The notes beneath the pieces are model-generated. The model was not told where the DNA came from. It saw only the letters and a program-made list of their open reading frames with translations, and did no database searches. DNA of 52,351 nt from Roseicella sp. DB1501 (GTDB lineage: Bacteria; Pseudomonadota; Alphaproteobacteria; Acetobacterales; Acetobacteraceae). Shown in pieces: positions 1 through 8,011 of the stretch. A program made the translations under genes and the position numbers. The stretch spans positions 1 through 52,351 of the forward strand of contig NZ_JABFHG010000023.1 in NCBI RefSeq assembly GCF_013112485.1. Direction: 5' to 3'. Every line of letters begins with the position of its first letter. Position 1 is the first letter of the stretch.

Positions 1-61
1 CCTCAACCTGGCGCAGCTTCGCCACAATCTCCTCGGGCGTGTGGGCCTTCTTCCTCGCCAT
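1..61 (-). CDS. IS3-family transposase OrfA, N-terminal 20 codons
   Basis: The minus strand from the ATG at 61 reads MARKKAHTPEEIVAKLRQVE, the usual opening of IS3-family OrfA, a small helix-turn-helix protein that binds the IS ends and is normally joined to the DDE OrfB by a -1 frameshift. Only the first 20 residues are in the window. Recognition rests on this short N-terminus, which is very characteristic. Confidence 0.75.
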   Translation of the reverse strand, partial: MARKKAHTPEEIVAKLRQVE

Positions 62-127
62 CCCCGAACCTCCCCCCGCAGTCGCCAGGCTACATCACCG
101 GCGGACCACTTCTACGGGGGCAGGCCA
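1..127 (-). mobile_element. IS3-family insertion sequence, one end only
   Basis: The sequence up to position 127 reads, on the minus strand, as an IS end starting TGGCCTGCCCCCGTAG and followed by a start codon for an IS3-type OrfA. The rest lies outside the window. The catalase-like reading frame stops matching its family exactly at 127/128, so the boundary is the insertion point. The target duplication cannot be checked because the other end is missing. Confidence 0.75.
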
Positions 128-427
128 GTGTGTCGACACGCGATCGCCCAGCGTCTCGCCCGGCCCCTGCGCAAAGCGGATCGCGACTTCGTAGGTGCCC
201 GGCTCGGCGAACAACCCCTGCGCCAGCTCCGGCGGAAGGTCGTCGGCGATCGTCAGCGTGCCGACAACGCAGGCCGAACTCTTGGCATGGCTGGCGCGCA
301 CGGCATGCTGCTCACGCTTCTCGACCACCTCGCTCTGCTGGGTCATCCCCTGGATGATGCCATCGATCGTCGCCTGCTCGTCTGGTTCGAGCGTCTCGAT
401 GTCGTCGCGGTAGCGCAGGTAGGTCAT
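128..427 (-). pseudogene. Catalase-family protein, truncated by an IS3-type insertion
   Basis: From the ATG at 427 the frame reads MTYLRYRDDIETLEPDEQ and continues with blocks such as EVVEKREQHAVRASHAKS, EPGTYEVAIRFAQGPGE and GDRVSTH, which match the N-terminus of small catalase-family (haem peroxidase-like) proteins. After about 100 residues the family match ends at the IS boundary, before the core haem-binding region. The start lies 8 bases beyond the stop of the beta-propeller gene, so the two were probably one transcript. An active enzyme is unlikely. Confidence 0.7.
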
Positions 428-435
428 GGCGATCC

Positions 436-1542
436 TCAACGGGTAGGAGCGAACGAGAACAGCTCGGTGCGGATCGACGGCGGGGCACCCGGCGTGAACC
501 ACTGCGTGTCCTGGATGTGGCTCGCGGTGACGTAGATCGTCCCGTCGGGACCTTCGGCGAACGTATCGGGCCAGCGTAGCCGCTTATCCGTCAAGACGAT
601 CTCCGTCCCGGACCCGGCGAGCCGCCTGATCGAATAATCGGTCGGCGAGGTAATGTAGAGCGTCCCAGCCTTGCTCATCCACAGCCCATCCGCGACAGCG
701 GTGGTGGCAACGGTCTGCACCGCGCCACTGCGCTCTCGCTCGCTGACGTCGGGGCGCAGCTTGTCGGTGGCGATCGAATAGAGCGTCTTCCCGGTCAGCG
801 CCTGCCAGTAGAGCGTCTTCCCGTCATTCGAGATCGCAATGCCGTCGGACGCGAACGTAGGCTGCCGCCCATCGGGGCGGACAAGCGGCTTGCCCTCGAT
901 GGCGACGGTGACGCTCTTGTCGATTTGAGTCGACGGATGTCCATCAAGCGCTCGGAAGCTCTTTCCGTCCTCCAAGTCGACGACGATGATTGCGCCGCGC
1001 GTGCCGCTGTCGGTGATGTAGCCGGTCCGGCCATCGGGCGAGAACCGGATATCGTTGAGGTAGGTGCCCTGCAGCGCAACGTCGCCGGGCACCGCGATGA
1101 CCTTGGTCACCTTATTCGTCTTCAGGTCGATGCGGACGAGCTTCGGCGCGCCCTCCAGGATCTTCTCGTTGCCGGGCGCGCCGGGATCGAGCACCCACAA
1201 GTTGCCGTGGCCGTCCGGCACGATCGACTGGACGCAGACGAAAAACTCGCCGACCGGCATCTCGTTCGCCCTGGCGTTGCGCCAGCTGTTCCACTTGACG
1301 TCGGGGTAGGGCCGGAGCGCGCCGTCGGCCATCACCTCGGCAACCGATATGGGCGCGTCGTCGGTCCAGCGTGGGAAGTTGACGAAGCGGCGCCCGTCGG
1401 CAGTGACGGCGACGCCGGTGACCTGGTGGTCGAACCGCGCCACCTGGGTCAGTGCGGCGCTGCGTCCACTCTGGGCGTAGGCGGCGCCCGTCAGCGCTGT
1501 CGTGAGGACACTCAGCCCGATCAGAATATTGCGCTTCCGCAT
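436..1542 (-). CDS. Major Royal Jelly Protein / yellow-like secreted beta-propeller protein
   Basis: 368 residues from the ATG at 1542, preceded by a GGGAGCGG ribosome site. An N-terminal signal peptide (MRKRNILIGLSVLTTALTGA, then AYAQS) directs export. The body has the MRJP/yellow fingerprint: WNSWRN near residue 75, CVQSIVPDGHGNLWVLDPG, YLNDIRFSPDGRTGYITDSG and the C-terminal RWPDTFAEGPDGTIYVT. Bacterial members are SMP-30-like six-bladed propellers, often annotated as L-dopachrome tautomerase-related; substrate unknown. It is followed within 8 bases by the catalase fragment. An IS630 element lies about 60 bases upstream and may have replaced the native promoter. Confidence 0.8.
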   Translation of the reverse strand: MRKRNILIGLSVLTTALTGAAYAQSGRSAALTQVARFDHQVTGVAVTADGRRFVNFPRWTDDAPISVAEVMADGALRPYPDVKWNSWRNARANEMPVGEFFVCVQSIVPDGHGNLWVLDPGAPGNEKILEGAPKLVRIDLKTNKVTKVIAVPGDVALQGTYLNDIRFSPDGRTGYITDSGTRGAIIVVDLEDGKSFRALDGHPSTQIDKSVTVAIEGKPLVRPDGRQPTFASDGIAISNDGKTLYWQALTGKTLYSIATDKLRPDVSERERSGAVQTVATTAVADGLWMSKAGTLYITSPTDYSIRRLAGSGTEIVLTDKRLRWPDTFAEGPDGTIYVTASHIQDTQWFTPGAPPSIRTELFSFAPTR

Positions 1543-1602
1543 CTGCCGCTCCCGTTCACCGGACGCGACGCGCGGCGGTTCGCTGACCAACGGACGAGCG
1601 CT

Positions 1603-2649
1603 AGAGCGGTTTCCGGTCTGACTGAATCGCTTGTGATCCACGGGGACGTGGGGAGGTGATTCAGTATCCCTGGCGAGGGAGGCCGGGCATGTCGAAGGCG
1701 TTGTCGGTGGATTTGCGGGAGCGGGTGGTGTCAGCGATCGCGGCCGGTGCGTCCTGCCGGGCGGCGGCGACCCGCTTCGGGGTGAGCGCGTCGAGCGCGA
1801 TCCGCTGGGCAACGCTGGCGCGGGAGGCGGGCTCGGTCGCACCAGGGCCACTGGGCGGAGACCGCCGGACGGCACGGATCGAGGGGCATGCCCCGCTGAT
1901 CCTGGGCTTGGTCGAGCGGACTTCCGACATCACGCTGAAGGAGATCCAGGCCGAACTGGCCAAGGCGGGCGTGTCGGCCGGGATCGGCACGCTGTGGCGC
2001 TTCTTCGACCGGCGCCGGATGACGTGGAAAAAAAGACGGCCCATGCCGCGGAGCAGGACCGGCCGGACATCCTGAGGCGGCGCTGGGCGTGGTTCGACGA
2101 CCAGATCGACCTCGATCCCGCCAAGCTGGTCTTTATCGACGAGACCTGGGCCTCGACGAACATGGCCCGTACCCGCGGCCGGGCACCCCGGGGCGAGCGC
2201 CTGCGGGCCGGCATCCCGCACGGGCACTGGAAGACCACCACCTTCGTTGCCGGCTTGCGCAACACCGGCATGGTCGCCCCCATGGTCCTCGACGGCCCGA
2301 TCAACGGCCGCGCCTTCCAGGCCTATGTCGACCAGGTCCTCGTGCCCGAGCTGCGGCCCTGCGACGTCGTCATCATGGACAACCTCGGCAGCCACAAGGG
2401 CGCGGGCGTCAGGGCTTCCATCGAGGCCGCAGGCACGAGCCTGCTCTACCTCCCGCCCTACAGCCCCGATTTCAATCCCATCGAGAACGCCTTCTCCAAG
2501 CTCAAGGCGCTGCTCCGCAAAGCCGCTGAGCGCACCGTCGAAGGACTTTGGGACACCATCGGCCGCTTTATCCCAAGCTTCACCCCAGCCGAGTGCACCA
2601 ACTACTTCGCCGCAGCCGGGTATGACCCAGACTGATGGGAAAACGCTCT
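1603..2649 (+). mobile_element. IS630-family insertion sequence
   Basis: The ends carry a 12-bp inverted repeat, AGAGCGGTTTCC at 1603-1614 and the complement of AGAGCGTTTTCC at 2638-2649, one mismatch. A TA lies at 1602-1603 and another at 2650-2651, in keeping with IS630 targeting of TA. The two-frame transposase fills the element. It sits in the upstream region of the beta-propeller gene and directly against the next IS. Confidence 0.8.
1689..2635 (+). CDS. IS630-family transposase, two frames joined by a -1 frameshift
   Basis: The first frame begins at the ATG at 1689 (MSKALSVDLRERVVSAIAAG), a helix-turn-helix DNA-binding part. The second supplies the DDE catalytic part: VFIDETWAS, VVIMDNLGSHKG and LPPYSPDFNPIENAFSKLK. 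The frames meet at a run of seven A at 2028-2034; passing from the first to the second needs a -1 step, the usual programmed frameshift of IS630 elements. The joined protein would read KKKTAHAAEQDRPD across the junction, as family members do. It looks intact. Confidence 0.85.
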
Positions 2650-2656
2650 TAGCTCG

Positions 2657-4098
2657 AGTTTGGCCATTTAGGCAGCATGGCAGAGGGCGTAGGCGATGCC
2701 TTCGCGGAGGGCTGGCGGGAGTTTTGCCGCATCGACGGATTGCCGGGACACGACGAAACCCTGTTCGCTCCAGATCTCCCGCCGTACGGCGGCAAGGCTG
2801 TCGGCAAAGGTTGGTCGTTGCTTGTGGTACCAGGCGCTGGCCGAGACCTGGATCCGGGTACGGCTGTCGAGGCGCGACGCCAGCAGGGTGACGATCGAGA
2901 ACAGGCCGAGCAGGCATGGTGTCGTGCGGGCGATGGCCTTGTCCGACCACTGCCGCTGGGTCTCGACGCCGAGGTGGTCGCGCACCTCACGGAAGGTGAC
3001 CTCGAGCTGCCAGCGCTGGACGAACCAGCGGATGATCTGCAGCGGCTCCTGTGCCAGATCGGTGCAGAGCAGGGCCTGCGGATTGAAGCGCCGGCAGGGG
3101 TCGCGCAGCAGCACCCAGCGGATCGGCACCACTGGCATGCCGGCATGGCGCCAGACGGCGGTGTCGGAGCAGATCTCCACCACGCGGTCGCCCTCGCCAT
3201 ACCAGCCGGGCACGGTGACGCGCTGCCACCCGGTGGTCTGGTCGACCAGCACCTCGGCCAGGGTTGGCAGGCGTGCGCCCTTGGTCGGTGGCCGCCCGAC
3301 AGCACCGGGCCGGCGTGGTGGCGCCGGCTGGTACAGGGCAGCGTCAAGACGCAGTCGGGTGACACAGGTGACCTCCTGGCGGAACAGCGCGGCCAGGAAT
3401 TCGAGGGCGGAGAAGCCGCTGTCGGTGACCAGCACCAGCTGCCGCTCCGGCATCCAGCGACGGGCCTGGAGAACCAGTTGTCGGCCCCAGTCGGTGAGCT
3501 TCTTGTGGTGCCGCCCGCGTTCGCGGCAGTAACGCTCCGAGGGGGCAAGCGCCGTCAGGAAAGGCAAGGCCCAGACCCGCCCGACCCAAGGAATGGAGAC
3601 CAACAGCATGAGGCTGAGCCAGCGCAGGCCGCTCGCCTTGACGAAATGCCCGTGGCTGGAGCGGACTGGATCCCGATAGATCCCCTTGGCGCTGATCCGC
3701 TTGCCGCGGCGACGCTCGATCGTGTCGTCAAGACCGAGGAGGACCGGACCTGCCGGCACGAAGGCGTTCAGCAGCAAGCCAAGCAACACCATCGCCGCCG
3801 CTCTCCCACTCCAGGCAGCGCGGTTCAGTACGCGATGGTAGTTGACGAACCGCCGCTCCCGGCTGAGCCCGGCAATCCGAAGAATGCTGCTCACCGTGCG
3901 CCGGCCCGGCGCCAGGATCGCTCCGACCAGCAACACCTCAGCGTGCTGCCAGCTCCGTTGAAAAAAGAGCGGTGCGAAGCATAGGATCACCGCGGCGAAG
4001 CGGGCCGGCAGGGTCAGCATGGGGGCGGTCCTCTGGCCAAGACGCCACCAGCTTATTCGCTTACCCGCTCCGCCGCCTCACCCCGGAATGGCCAAACT
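2657..4098 (-). mobile_element. IS4/IS701-type insertion sequence
   Basis: A perfect 12-bp inverted repeat bounds it: AGTTTGGCCATT at 2657-2668 and AATGGCCAAACT at 4087-4098. One long transposase gene fills the interior. No target duplication is visible: the left flank is the IS630 end and the right flank begins directly with an IS6-family terminal repeat at 4099. Confidence 0.75.
2668..4020 (-). CDS. DDE transposase of the IS4/IS701 superfamily
   Basis: 450 residues. The catalytic blocks are seen in order: LLGLDDTIERRRGKRI (first Asp), QLVLVTDSGFSALEFL (second Asp) and a C-terminal RWQLEVTFREVRDHLG carrying the Glu in the YREKK-like position of IS4-type enzymes. The N-terminus (LVGAILAPGRRTVSSILR) is the usual opening of this DDE group. 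The frame is uninterrupted and bounded by inverted repeats, so the element may still be active. Assignment to IS701 rather than another IS4 relative is tentative. Confidence 0.75.
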   Translation of the reverse strand: MLTLPARFAAVILCFAPLFFQRSWQHAEVLLVGAILAPGRRTVSSILRIAGLSRERRFVNYHRVLNRAAWSGRAAAMVLLGLLLNAFVPAGPVLLGLDDTIERRRGKRISAKGIYRDPVRSSHGHFVKASGLRWLSLMLLVSIPWVGRVWALPFLTALAPSERYCRERGRHHKKLTDWGRQLVLQARRWMPERQLVLVTDSGFSALEFLAALFRQEVTCVTRLRLDAALYQPAPPRRPGAVGRPPTKGARLPTLAEVLVDQTTGWQRVTVPGWYGEGDRVVEICSDTAVWRHAGMPVVPIRWVLLRDPCRRFNPQALLCTDLAQEPLQIIRWFVQRWQLEVTFREVRDHLGVETQRQWSDKAIARTTPCLLGLFSIVTLLASRLDSRTRIQVSASAWYHKQRPTFADSLAAVRREIWSEQGFVVSRQSVDAAKLPPALREGIAYALCHAA

Positions 4099-4934
4099 GG
4101 TTCTGTTGCAAAGTCTGTGGTGGGCTGGGACTGGTCCTGGCGGCATGCAAATCAGGCAGCGACGTCAAACAGCTCGACGACAAAGGTCGCTTGGGCTCGG
4201 ATATCGCGTCCGCCAACCCTCCGCACCTGCCCCTTCCTCATCATCGCCATCACCTCGTAGCCTGTCAGAGTTCGTCGCGCCGTCCAGAAGCTGCCGAAGC
4301 CGAGCTCCGGTCTGGTCAGGCGCTTTATGCGCCGATGGTCCTGCTCCACTATGTTATTGAGGTACTTGATCTGGCGTAGCCGGGAGCGTCGCCACAACTC
4401 ACCGCCTGCCTTCATCTCCGCCACCGCGCGTGGGTAGGCCGGATTCTTATCCACCGTGACAGTGCGCGAGTTTACCGTGTGCGGCTGCCCCAGCGCCTTT
4501 CCGAAGAAGCGCTTCGCCGCTGCGGTGTCCCGCCTGGCCGAAAGCATGAAGTCGATGGTTTGACCACGGCTGTCCACCGCGCGGTACAGGTAGGTCCAGC
4601 GGCCCTTAACCTTCACATAGGTTTCGTCGACCCGCCACGAGCCATCGCTTGGATACAGGTGGGGCCGGATCCGCTTCTCCAGCTCCGGTGCATAGGCCTG
4701 GATCCAGCGGAAGATCGTGGTGTGCGCGATGTTGACGCCGCGGTCTTGCAGCATGAGCTCGAGATCGCGGTAGCTGATCGGGAACATCAGGTACCAGCGG
4801 ACCGCCCAAAGGATCACCTCGGCGGTAACTGCCGGCCCTTGAAGCTCAGATCCGCCCGAACTTTTGCCAGCCGCCCTTTTGCCATGCCCTAGCTTGGCCG
4901 CGATCCCGCCAGACCACAAACATGCAACAGAACC
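4099..4934 (-). mobile_element. IS6-family insertion sequence
   Basis: GGTTCTGTTGCA at 4099-4110 and its complement TGCAACAGAACC at 4923-4934 are the classic terminal repeat of IS6-family elements. The interior codes for an IS6 transposase on the minus strand. The 8 bases outside each end do not match, so no direct duplication remains. The left end starts at the base after the previous IS ends. Confidence 0.85.
4152..4885 (-). pseudogene. IS6-family transposase with an N-terminal frameshift
   Basis: The main body is clearly IS6: VILWAVRWYLMFPISYRDLE, WRVDETYVKVKGRWTYLYRA (first catalytic Asp), TVDKNPAYP (second) and NNIVEQDHRRIKRL (Glu). The normal start is the ATG at 4885, reading MAKGRLAKVRADLSFKGRQ, but that frame stops after 23 codons; the body resumes one base out of register near 4815-4830. 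A single-base deletion around the LPP codons explains this. An internal start could give a shortened protein. Sequencing error is possible. Confidence 0.75.
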
Positions 4935-5115
4935 TTTGTTGGCGAAGCACCCACCCGGCGCTTTCTCGCCGGCGCAGGGTGCGGGGCCCGCTGCGCCCAG
5001 CGCCATCGCCATGTGGCGCGACGACGCTTTTCAATCCCAGTGCAATGCCGCATGCTTCCGGCCGGTCGAGGCGCGGCATACGTGTCCAGGGCTCAGAGGG
5101 GGGGAACGACCGGCC

Positions 5116-5889
5116 ATGAGCGAGCTCTCGCCACGCCAGCGTGCGCTGAAGGAGGCGTTCACCGAGGCACGCAGCTACTGGAGCCCGGTCTGGGACCAGG
5201 TGCTCGCCCTCGATCCCGACTTTTTTGAAGTCTATCTGAATTTCTCCGCTGTGCCCTGGCGGAATGGCGTGCTGGAGCCGAAGGTCCGCGAGTTCATCTA
5301 CATCGCTATCGACGCTTCGACGACTCATCTGCACGCCGCGGGCACCCGCACGCACATGCGCAACGCGCTGCGCCTCGGCGCCACCCGCCAGGAGATCATG
5401 GAGGTGCTCCAACTCATCTCCGTGCTCGGCATCCACAGCGTGACGGAGGGTGTGCCCATCCTGGTGGAGGAGATGGCTGCCGCCGGGCGCGGCGCGGAGC
5501 TGCCACAGCCCGGTGCGGGCGGCGAGCGCGAGGCGCGGCTGAGGGCGGAGTTCACCGCCAGGCGCGGCTACTGGAGTGAGCTGTGGGACCATGTCCTCGC
5601 GCTCTCGCCTGACTTCTTCGAAGCCTACATGCACTTCTCCTCGGTACCCTGGCGCCATGGCATGCTGGAGCCGAAGGTAAAGGAGTTCATCTACATCGCC
5701 ATCGATGCCGCAACGACGCACCTCTACGCGCCCGGCACACGCGTGCACATCCGCAATGCCATCCGCCTCGGCGCGACGCGGCAGGAGATCATGGAGGTGC
5801 TGGAGCTCACCAGCGTGCTCGGCATCCACAGCACCACGCATGGCGTGCCGATCCTGCTGGAGGAGTTGCAGGCGACTGGCAAATCCTGA
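5116..5889 (+). CDS. Tandem-domain carboxymuconolactone decarboxylase-like protein
   Basis: 257 residues from the ATG at 5116. It contains two near-identical domains, about residues 8-120 and 135-250, each with YWS..WD..L.L.PDFFE.Y, SVPWR.G.LEPK.REFIYIAIDA, THL.A.GTR.H.RNA.RLGATRQEIMEVL and GIHS. The fold is that of the CMD/AhpD family, but the redox CxxC of AhpD is absent, so peroxidase activity is not expected. It directly precedes an ABC-transporter operon (26-base gap) and probably belongs to a catabolic pathway. Specific substrate unknown. Confidence 0.75.
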   Translation: MSELSPRQRALKEAFTEARSYWSPVWDQVLALDPDFFEVYLNFSAVPWRNGVLEPKVREFIYIAIDASTTHLHAAGTRTHMRNALRLGATRQEIMEVLQLISVLGIHSVTEGVPILVEEMAAAGRGAELPQPGAGGEREARLRAEFTARRGYWSELWDHVLALSPDFFEAYMHFSSVPWRHGMLEPKVKEFIYIAIDAATTHLYAPGTRVHIRNAIRLGATRQEIMEVLELTSVLGIHSTTHGVPILLEELQATGKS

Positions 5890-5915
5890 CGGCGAAGCGT
5901 AGGGGGAAACCAAGC

Positions 5916-7118
5916 ATGAAGATCAACCGCAGGAGCCTGGCTCTGGGTGCCGCCGGGTTGACGCTGCCCGGCCTGGTCCGGGCGCAGTCCGGCACCATCA
6001 AATTCGGCTTCACCGCCGCGCTCACCGGCCCGTTCAACGAATTCGGCGAGGGCATCAATCGCGGCGCACAGATCGCGGTGGAGGAATGCAACAAGGCTGG
6101 CGGCATTAATGGCCGCATGGTGGAACTGGCCGAGGTACTGGACGACCAGCTGGTGCCGGATCGCGCGGTGCAGAACCTGCGCCGCATCCTCGACAACCGG
6201 GAGATCGTCGGGTTGATGTGCCCCTCGGGCTCTGGTCCCACCTTGGCAACCGCCGACATGATCCAGGCCGACGGCCGGCCAATCATCAACCCGCAGGCGC
6301 AGACGCCCACCATCATTTACCCTAATGGTCCGGACAAGCCGCCGCGGCCCAACCTGTTTTCCATCTCTATCGGCAATTTGGTGGAGTCCGAGAAACTGGC
6401 GGCGGCCCTGTCGGAGTTTACCCGCATCGGCATCTTGCATGAGAGCACCGGTTACGGCGTGACCGGCGCCGACCTAGTGCGGCGGGAGATTATGCGGCGC
6501 AAGCCGGCCGCGCGGGTGACTGTGGAAAGCTACAACCAGCGCGCCCAGGACATGACCGCCCAGCTGGTCCGCGTGCAGCGCGCCAATGCCGAGGCGATGC
6601 TGGTCATCGGGCTGGGCGCCGACTTCGCGGTGATCCGCCGTAACATGAGCCGGCTAAACATCAATCTCGCGCTGTTCGGCGCCGCCGGCGCGGTGACAGT
6701 GCCGTATATTGAAGGTGCCGGCGACTTGGTGGCGGGTACCCGTGCGGTGAACCATGCCGCCTTTGGGCGCCGCCCGATGCATGGCGCGGCGCAAAAATTC
6801 GCCGATCTCTACCGTGCGAAGTTTGGCACCGATCGCTGGTACGGTCCCGACGCCGCTAATCCGCTCATCTCACTCGCCGGCACCGTGGGCAGCGGCTATG
6901 ACTGCATCAACCTGCTGATCGACGCGATCCGTCGTATCAGCTCCACCGCCGCCGCCGACGTGGTCCGTGCCCTGGACCAGACCAAGGATTATGAAGGCGC
7001 CACGATCAGCCGCATCAGCTTCTCCCCGCAGAACCACGTGGCGCTGAAGCTGGAGGATCTCGGCACCTACGAAATGCTGAAGCGCGGCGACCGTGTGGTG
7101 CTGGAGCTCCGTGACTAG
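5916..7118 (+). CDS. Periplasmic substrate-binding protein of a branched-chain-type ABC transporter
   Basis: 400 residues, with a Tat-like or Sec signal (MKINRRSLALGAAGLTLPGL, then VRAQS). The mature part is a type I periplasmic binding fold (Peripla_BP_6): GFTAALTGPFNEFGEGI, AQIAVEECNKAGGINGR, then a C-terminal YDCINLLIDAI. It is the first gene of a five-gene run with livH, livMG and livF, with 2 bases before livH, so the five make one uptake system. Ligands of such systems range from branched-chain amino acids to aromatic acids and amides; this one cannot be fixed from sequence. Confidence 0.85.
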   Translation: MKINRRSLALGAAGLTLPGLVRAQSGTIKFGFTAALTGPFNEFGEGINRGAQIAVEECNKAGGINGRMVELAEVLDDQLVPDRAVQNLRRILDNREIVGLMCPSGSGPTLATADMIQADGRPIINPQAQTPTIIYPNGPDKPPRPNLFSISIGNLVESEKLAAALSEFTRIGILHESTGYGVTGADLVRREIMRRKPAARVTVESYNQRAQDMTAQLVRVQRANAEAMLVIGLGADFAVIRRNMSRLNINLALFGAAGAVTVPYIEGAGDLVAGTRAVNHAAFGRRPMHGAAQKFADLYRAKFGTDRWYGPDAANPLISLAGTVGSGYDCINLLIDAIRRISSTAAADVVRALDQTKDYEGATISRISFSPQNHVALKLEDLGTYEMLKRGDRVVLELRD

Positions 7119-7120
7119 AG

Positions 7121-8011
7121 ATGGATGACTTCTTCTTCTCGCTGCTGCTGGCCGGGATCAGCGTGGGCGCGGTCTATGCGCTCATCGCGCTCGGCCTGAA
7201 CCTCACCTTCTGGACGACGAAGACACTGAATTTCGGCCAGGGCTCGCTGATGATGCTTTGCGCCATGCTCACCGTTTTCATCTCCAGCCAGGGCGTTGCC
7301 ATCACACTGGCGGTGGTGGGCAGCCTCGCCGTCGTCGCGGCGCTCGGCATGTTCATCGAGCGCTGGACGGTGCGCCCCTCACTGCAGTCCAGCGGCGGCA
7401 GCATGGGCTGGGTGGTCTCGACCCTCGGCTTTGGCATCTTTCTGCAAGGCATGGCGGCGAAGTGTTTCGGCTCCCAGGCGGTGGCCTTCCCCGACGTGGT
7501 GTTCAACGCGCAGGATTTCGTCACCCTGTTCGGGCAGTACATCTCCCTGCAGTACCTGGTGGTGCTGGCGGTCGCCGTCGCGCTGATCCTGGCCTTTGAG
7601 CTCTTCATCCGCCGCACCGTCTGGGGCCAGGCAGTGCACGCCGTCTCGCTCGACCCGGAGCTGGCGCTGGTGCAGGGCATTCCGGTGCGGCGCCTGATCC
7701 TCGGCTCCTTTATGCTCTCCTCGATCCTGGCGGGGGTGGCTGGGGTGCTGATCGCCCAGATCGGCGGTACGGTAGACCCCGCCTTTGGCTTCGACCTGGT
7801 GCTGCTCGGCTTCGTCGCCGCGGTGCTGGGCGGCATGGGTAGCTCGCTCGGCGCGCTGGCTGGCGGGCTGCTGGTGGGGGTGATCAGCAAGCTGGTGGGC
7901 GGCTACGTTTCCACCGCGGCGGAACACGGCATCGCCTTTGCGTTATTGATGCTGGCGCTGGCCGTACGGCCACAAGGATTGTTTGGTCGGCCGGAGGTCA
8001 GCAAGGCATGA
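7121..8011 (+). CDS. livH: Branched-chain-type ABC transporter permease LivH
   Basis: 296 residues with about eight hydrophobic segments. Family signatures are LLAGISVGAVYALIALGLNL at the N-terminus, TLNFGQGSLMML, and the cytoplasmic loop FIRRTVWGQAVHAVS followed by ALVQGIPVRRLILGSFMLSS. FVAAVLGGMGSSLGALAGG is the usual late membrane motif. It forms the inner-membrane channel with the LivM half of the next gene, which it overlaps by 4 bases (ATGA), indicating translational coupling. Confidence 0.9.
   Translation: MDDFFFSLLLAGISVGAVYALIALGLNLTFWTTKTLNFGQGSLMMLCAMLTVFISSQGVAITLAVVGSLAVVAALGMFIERWTVRPSLQSSGGSMGWVVSTLGFGIFLQGMAAKCFGSQAVAFPDVVFNAQDFVTLFGQYISLQYLVVLAVAVALILAFELFIRRTVWGQAVHAVSLDPELALVQGIPVRRLILGSFMLSSILAGVAGVLIAQIGGTVDPAFGFDLVLLGFVAAVLGGMGSSLGALAGGLLVGVISKLVGGYVSTAAEHGIAFALLMLALAVRPQGLFGRPEVSKA

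Noticed and set aside
436-1875. Longer start for the beta-propeller gene at 1875
   Set aside because: The extra 111 residues are low-complexity, run into the IS630 element, and precede a clear signal peptide at 1542.
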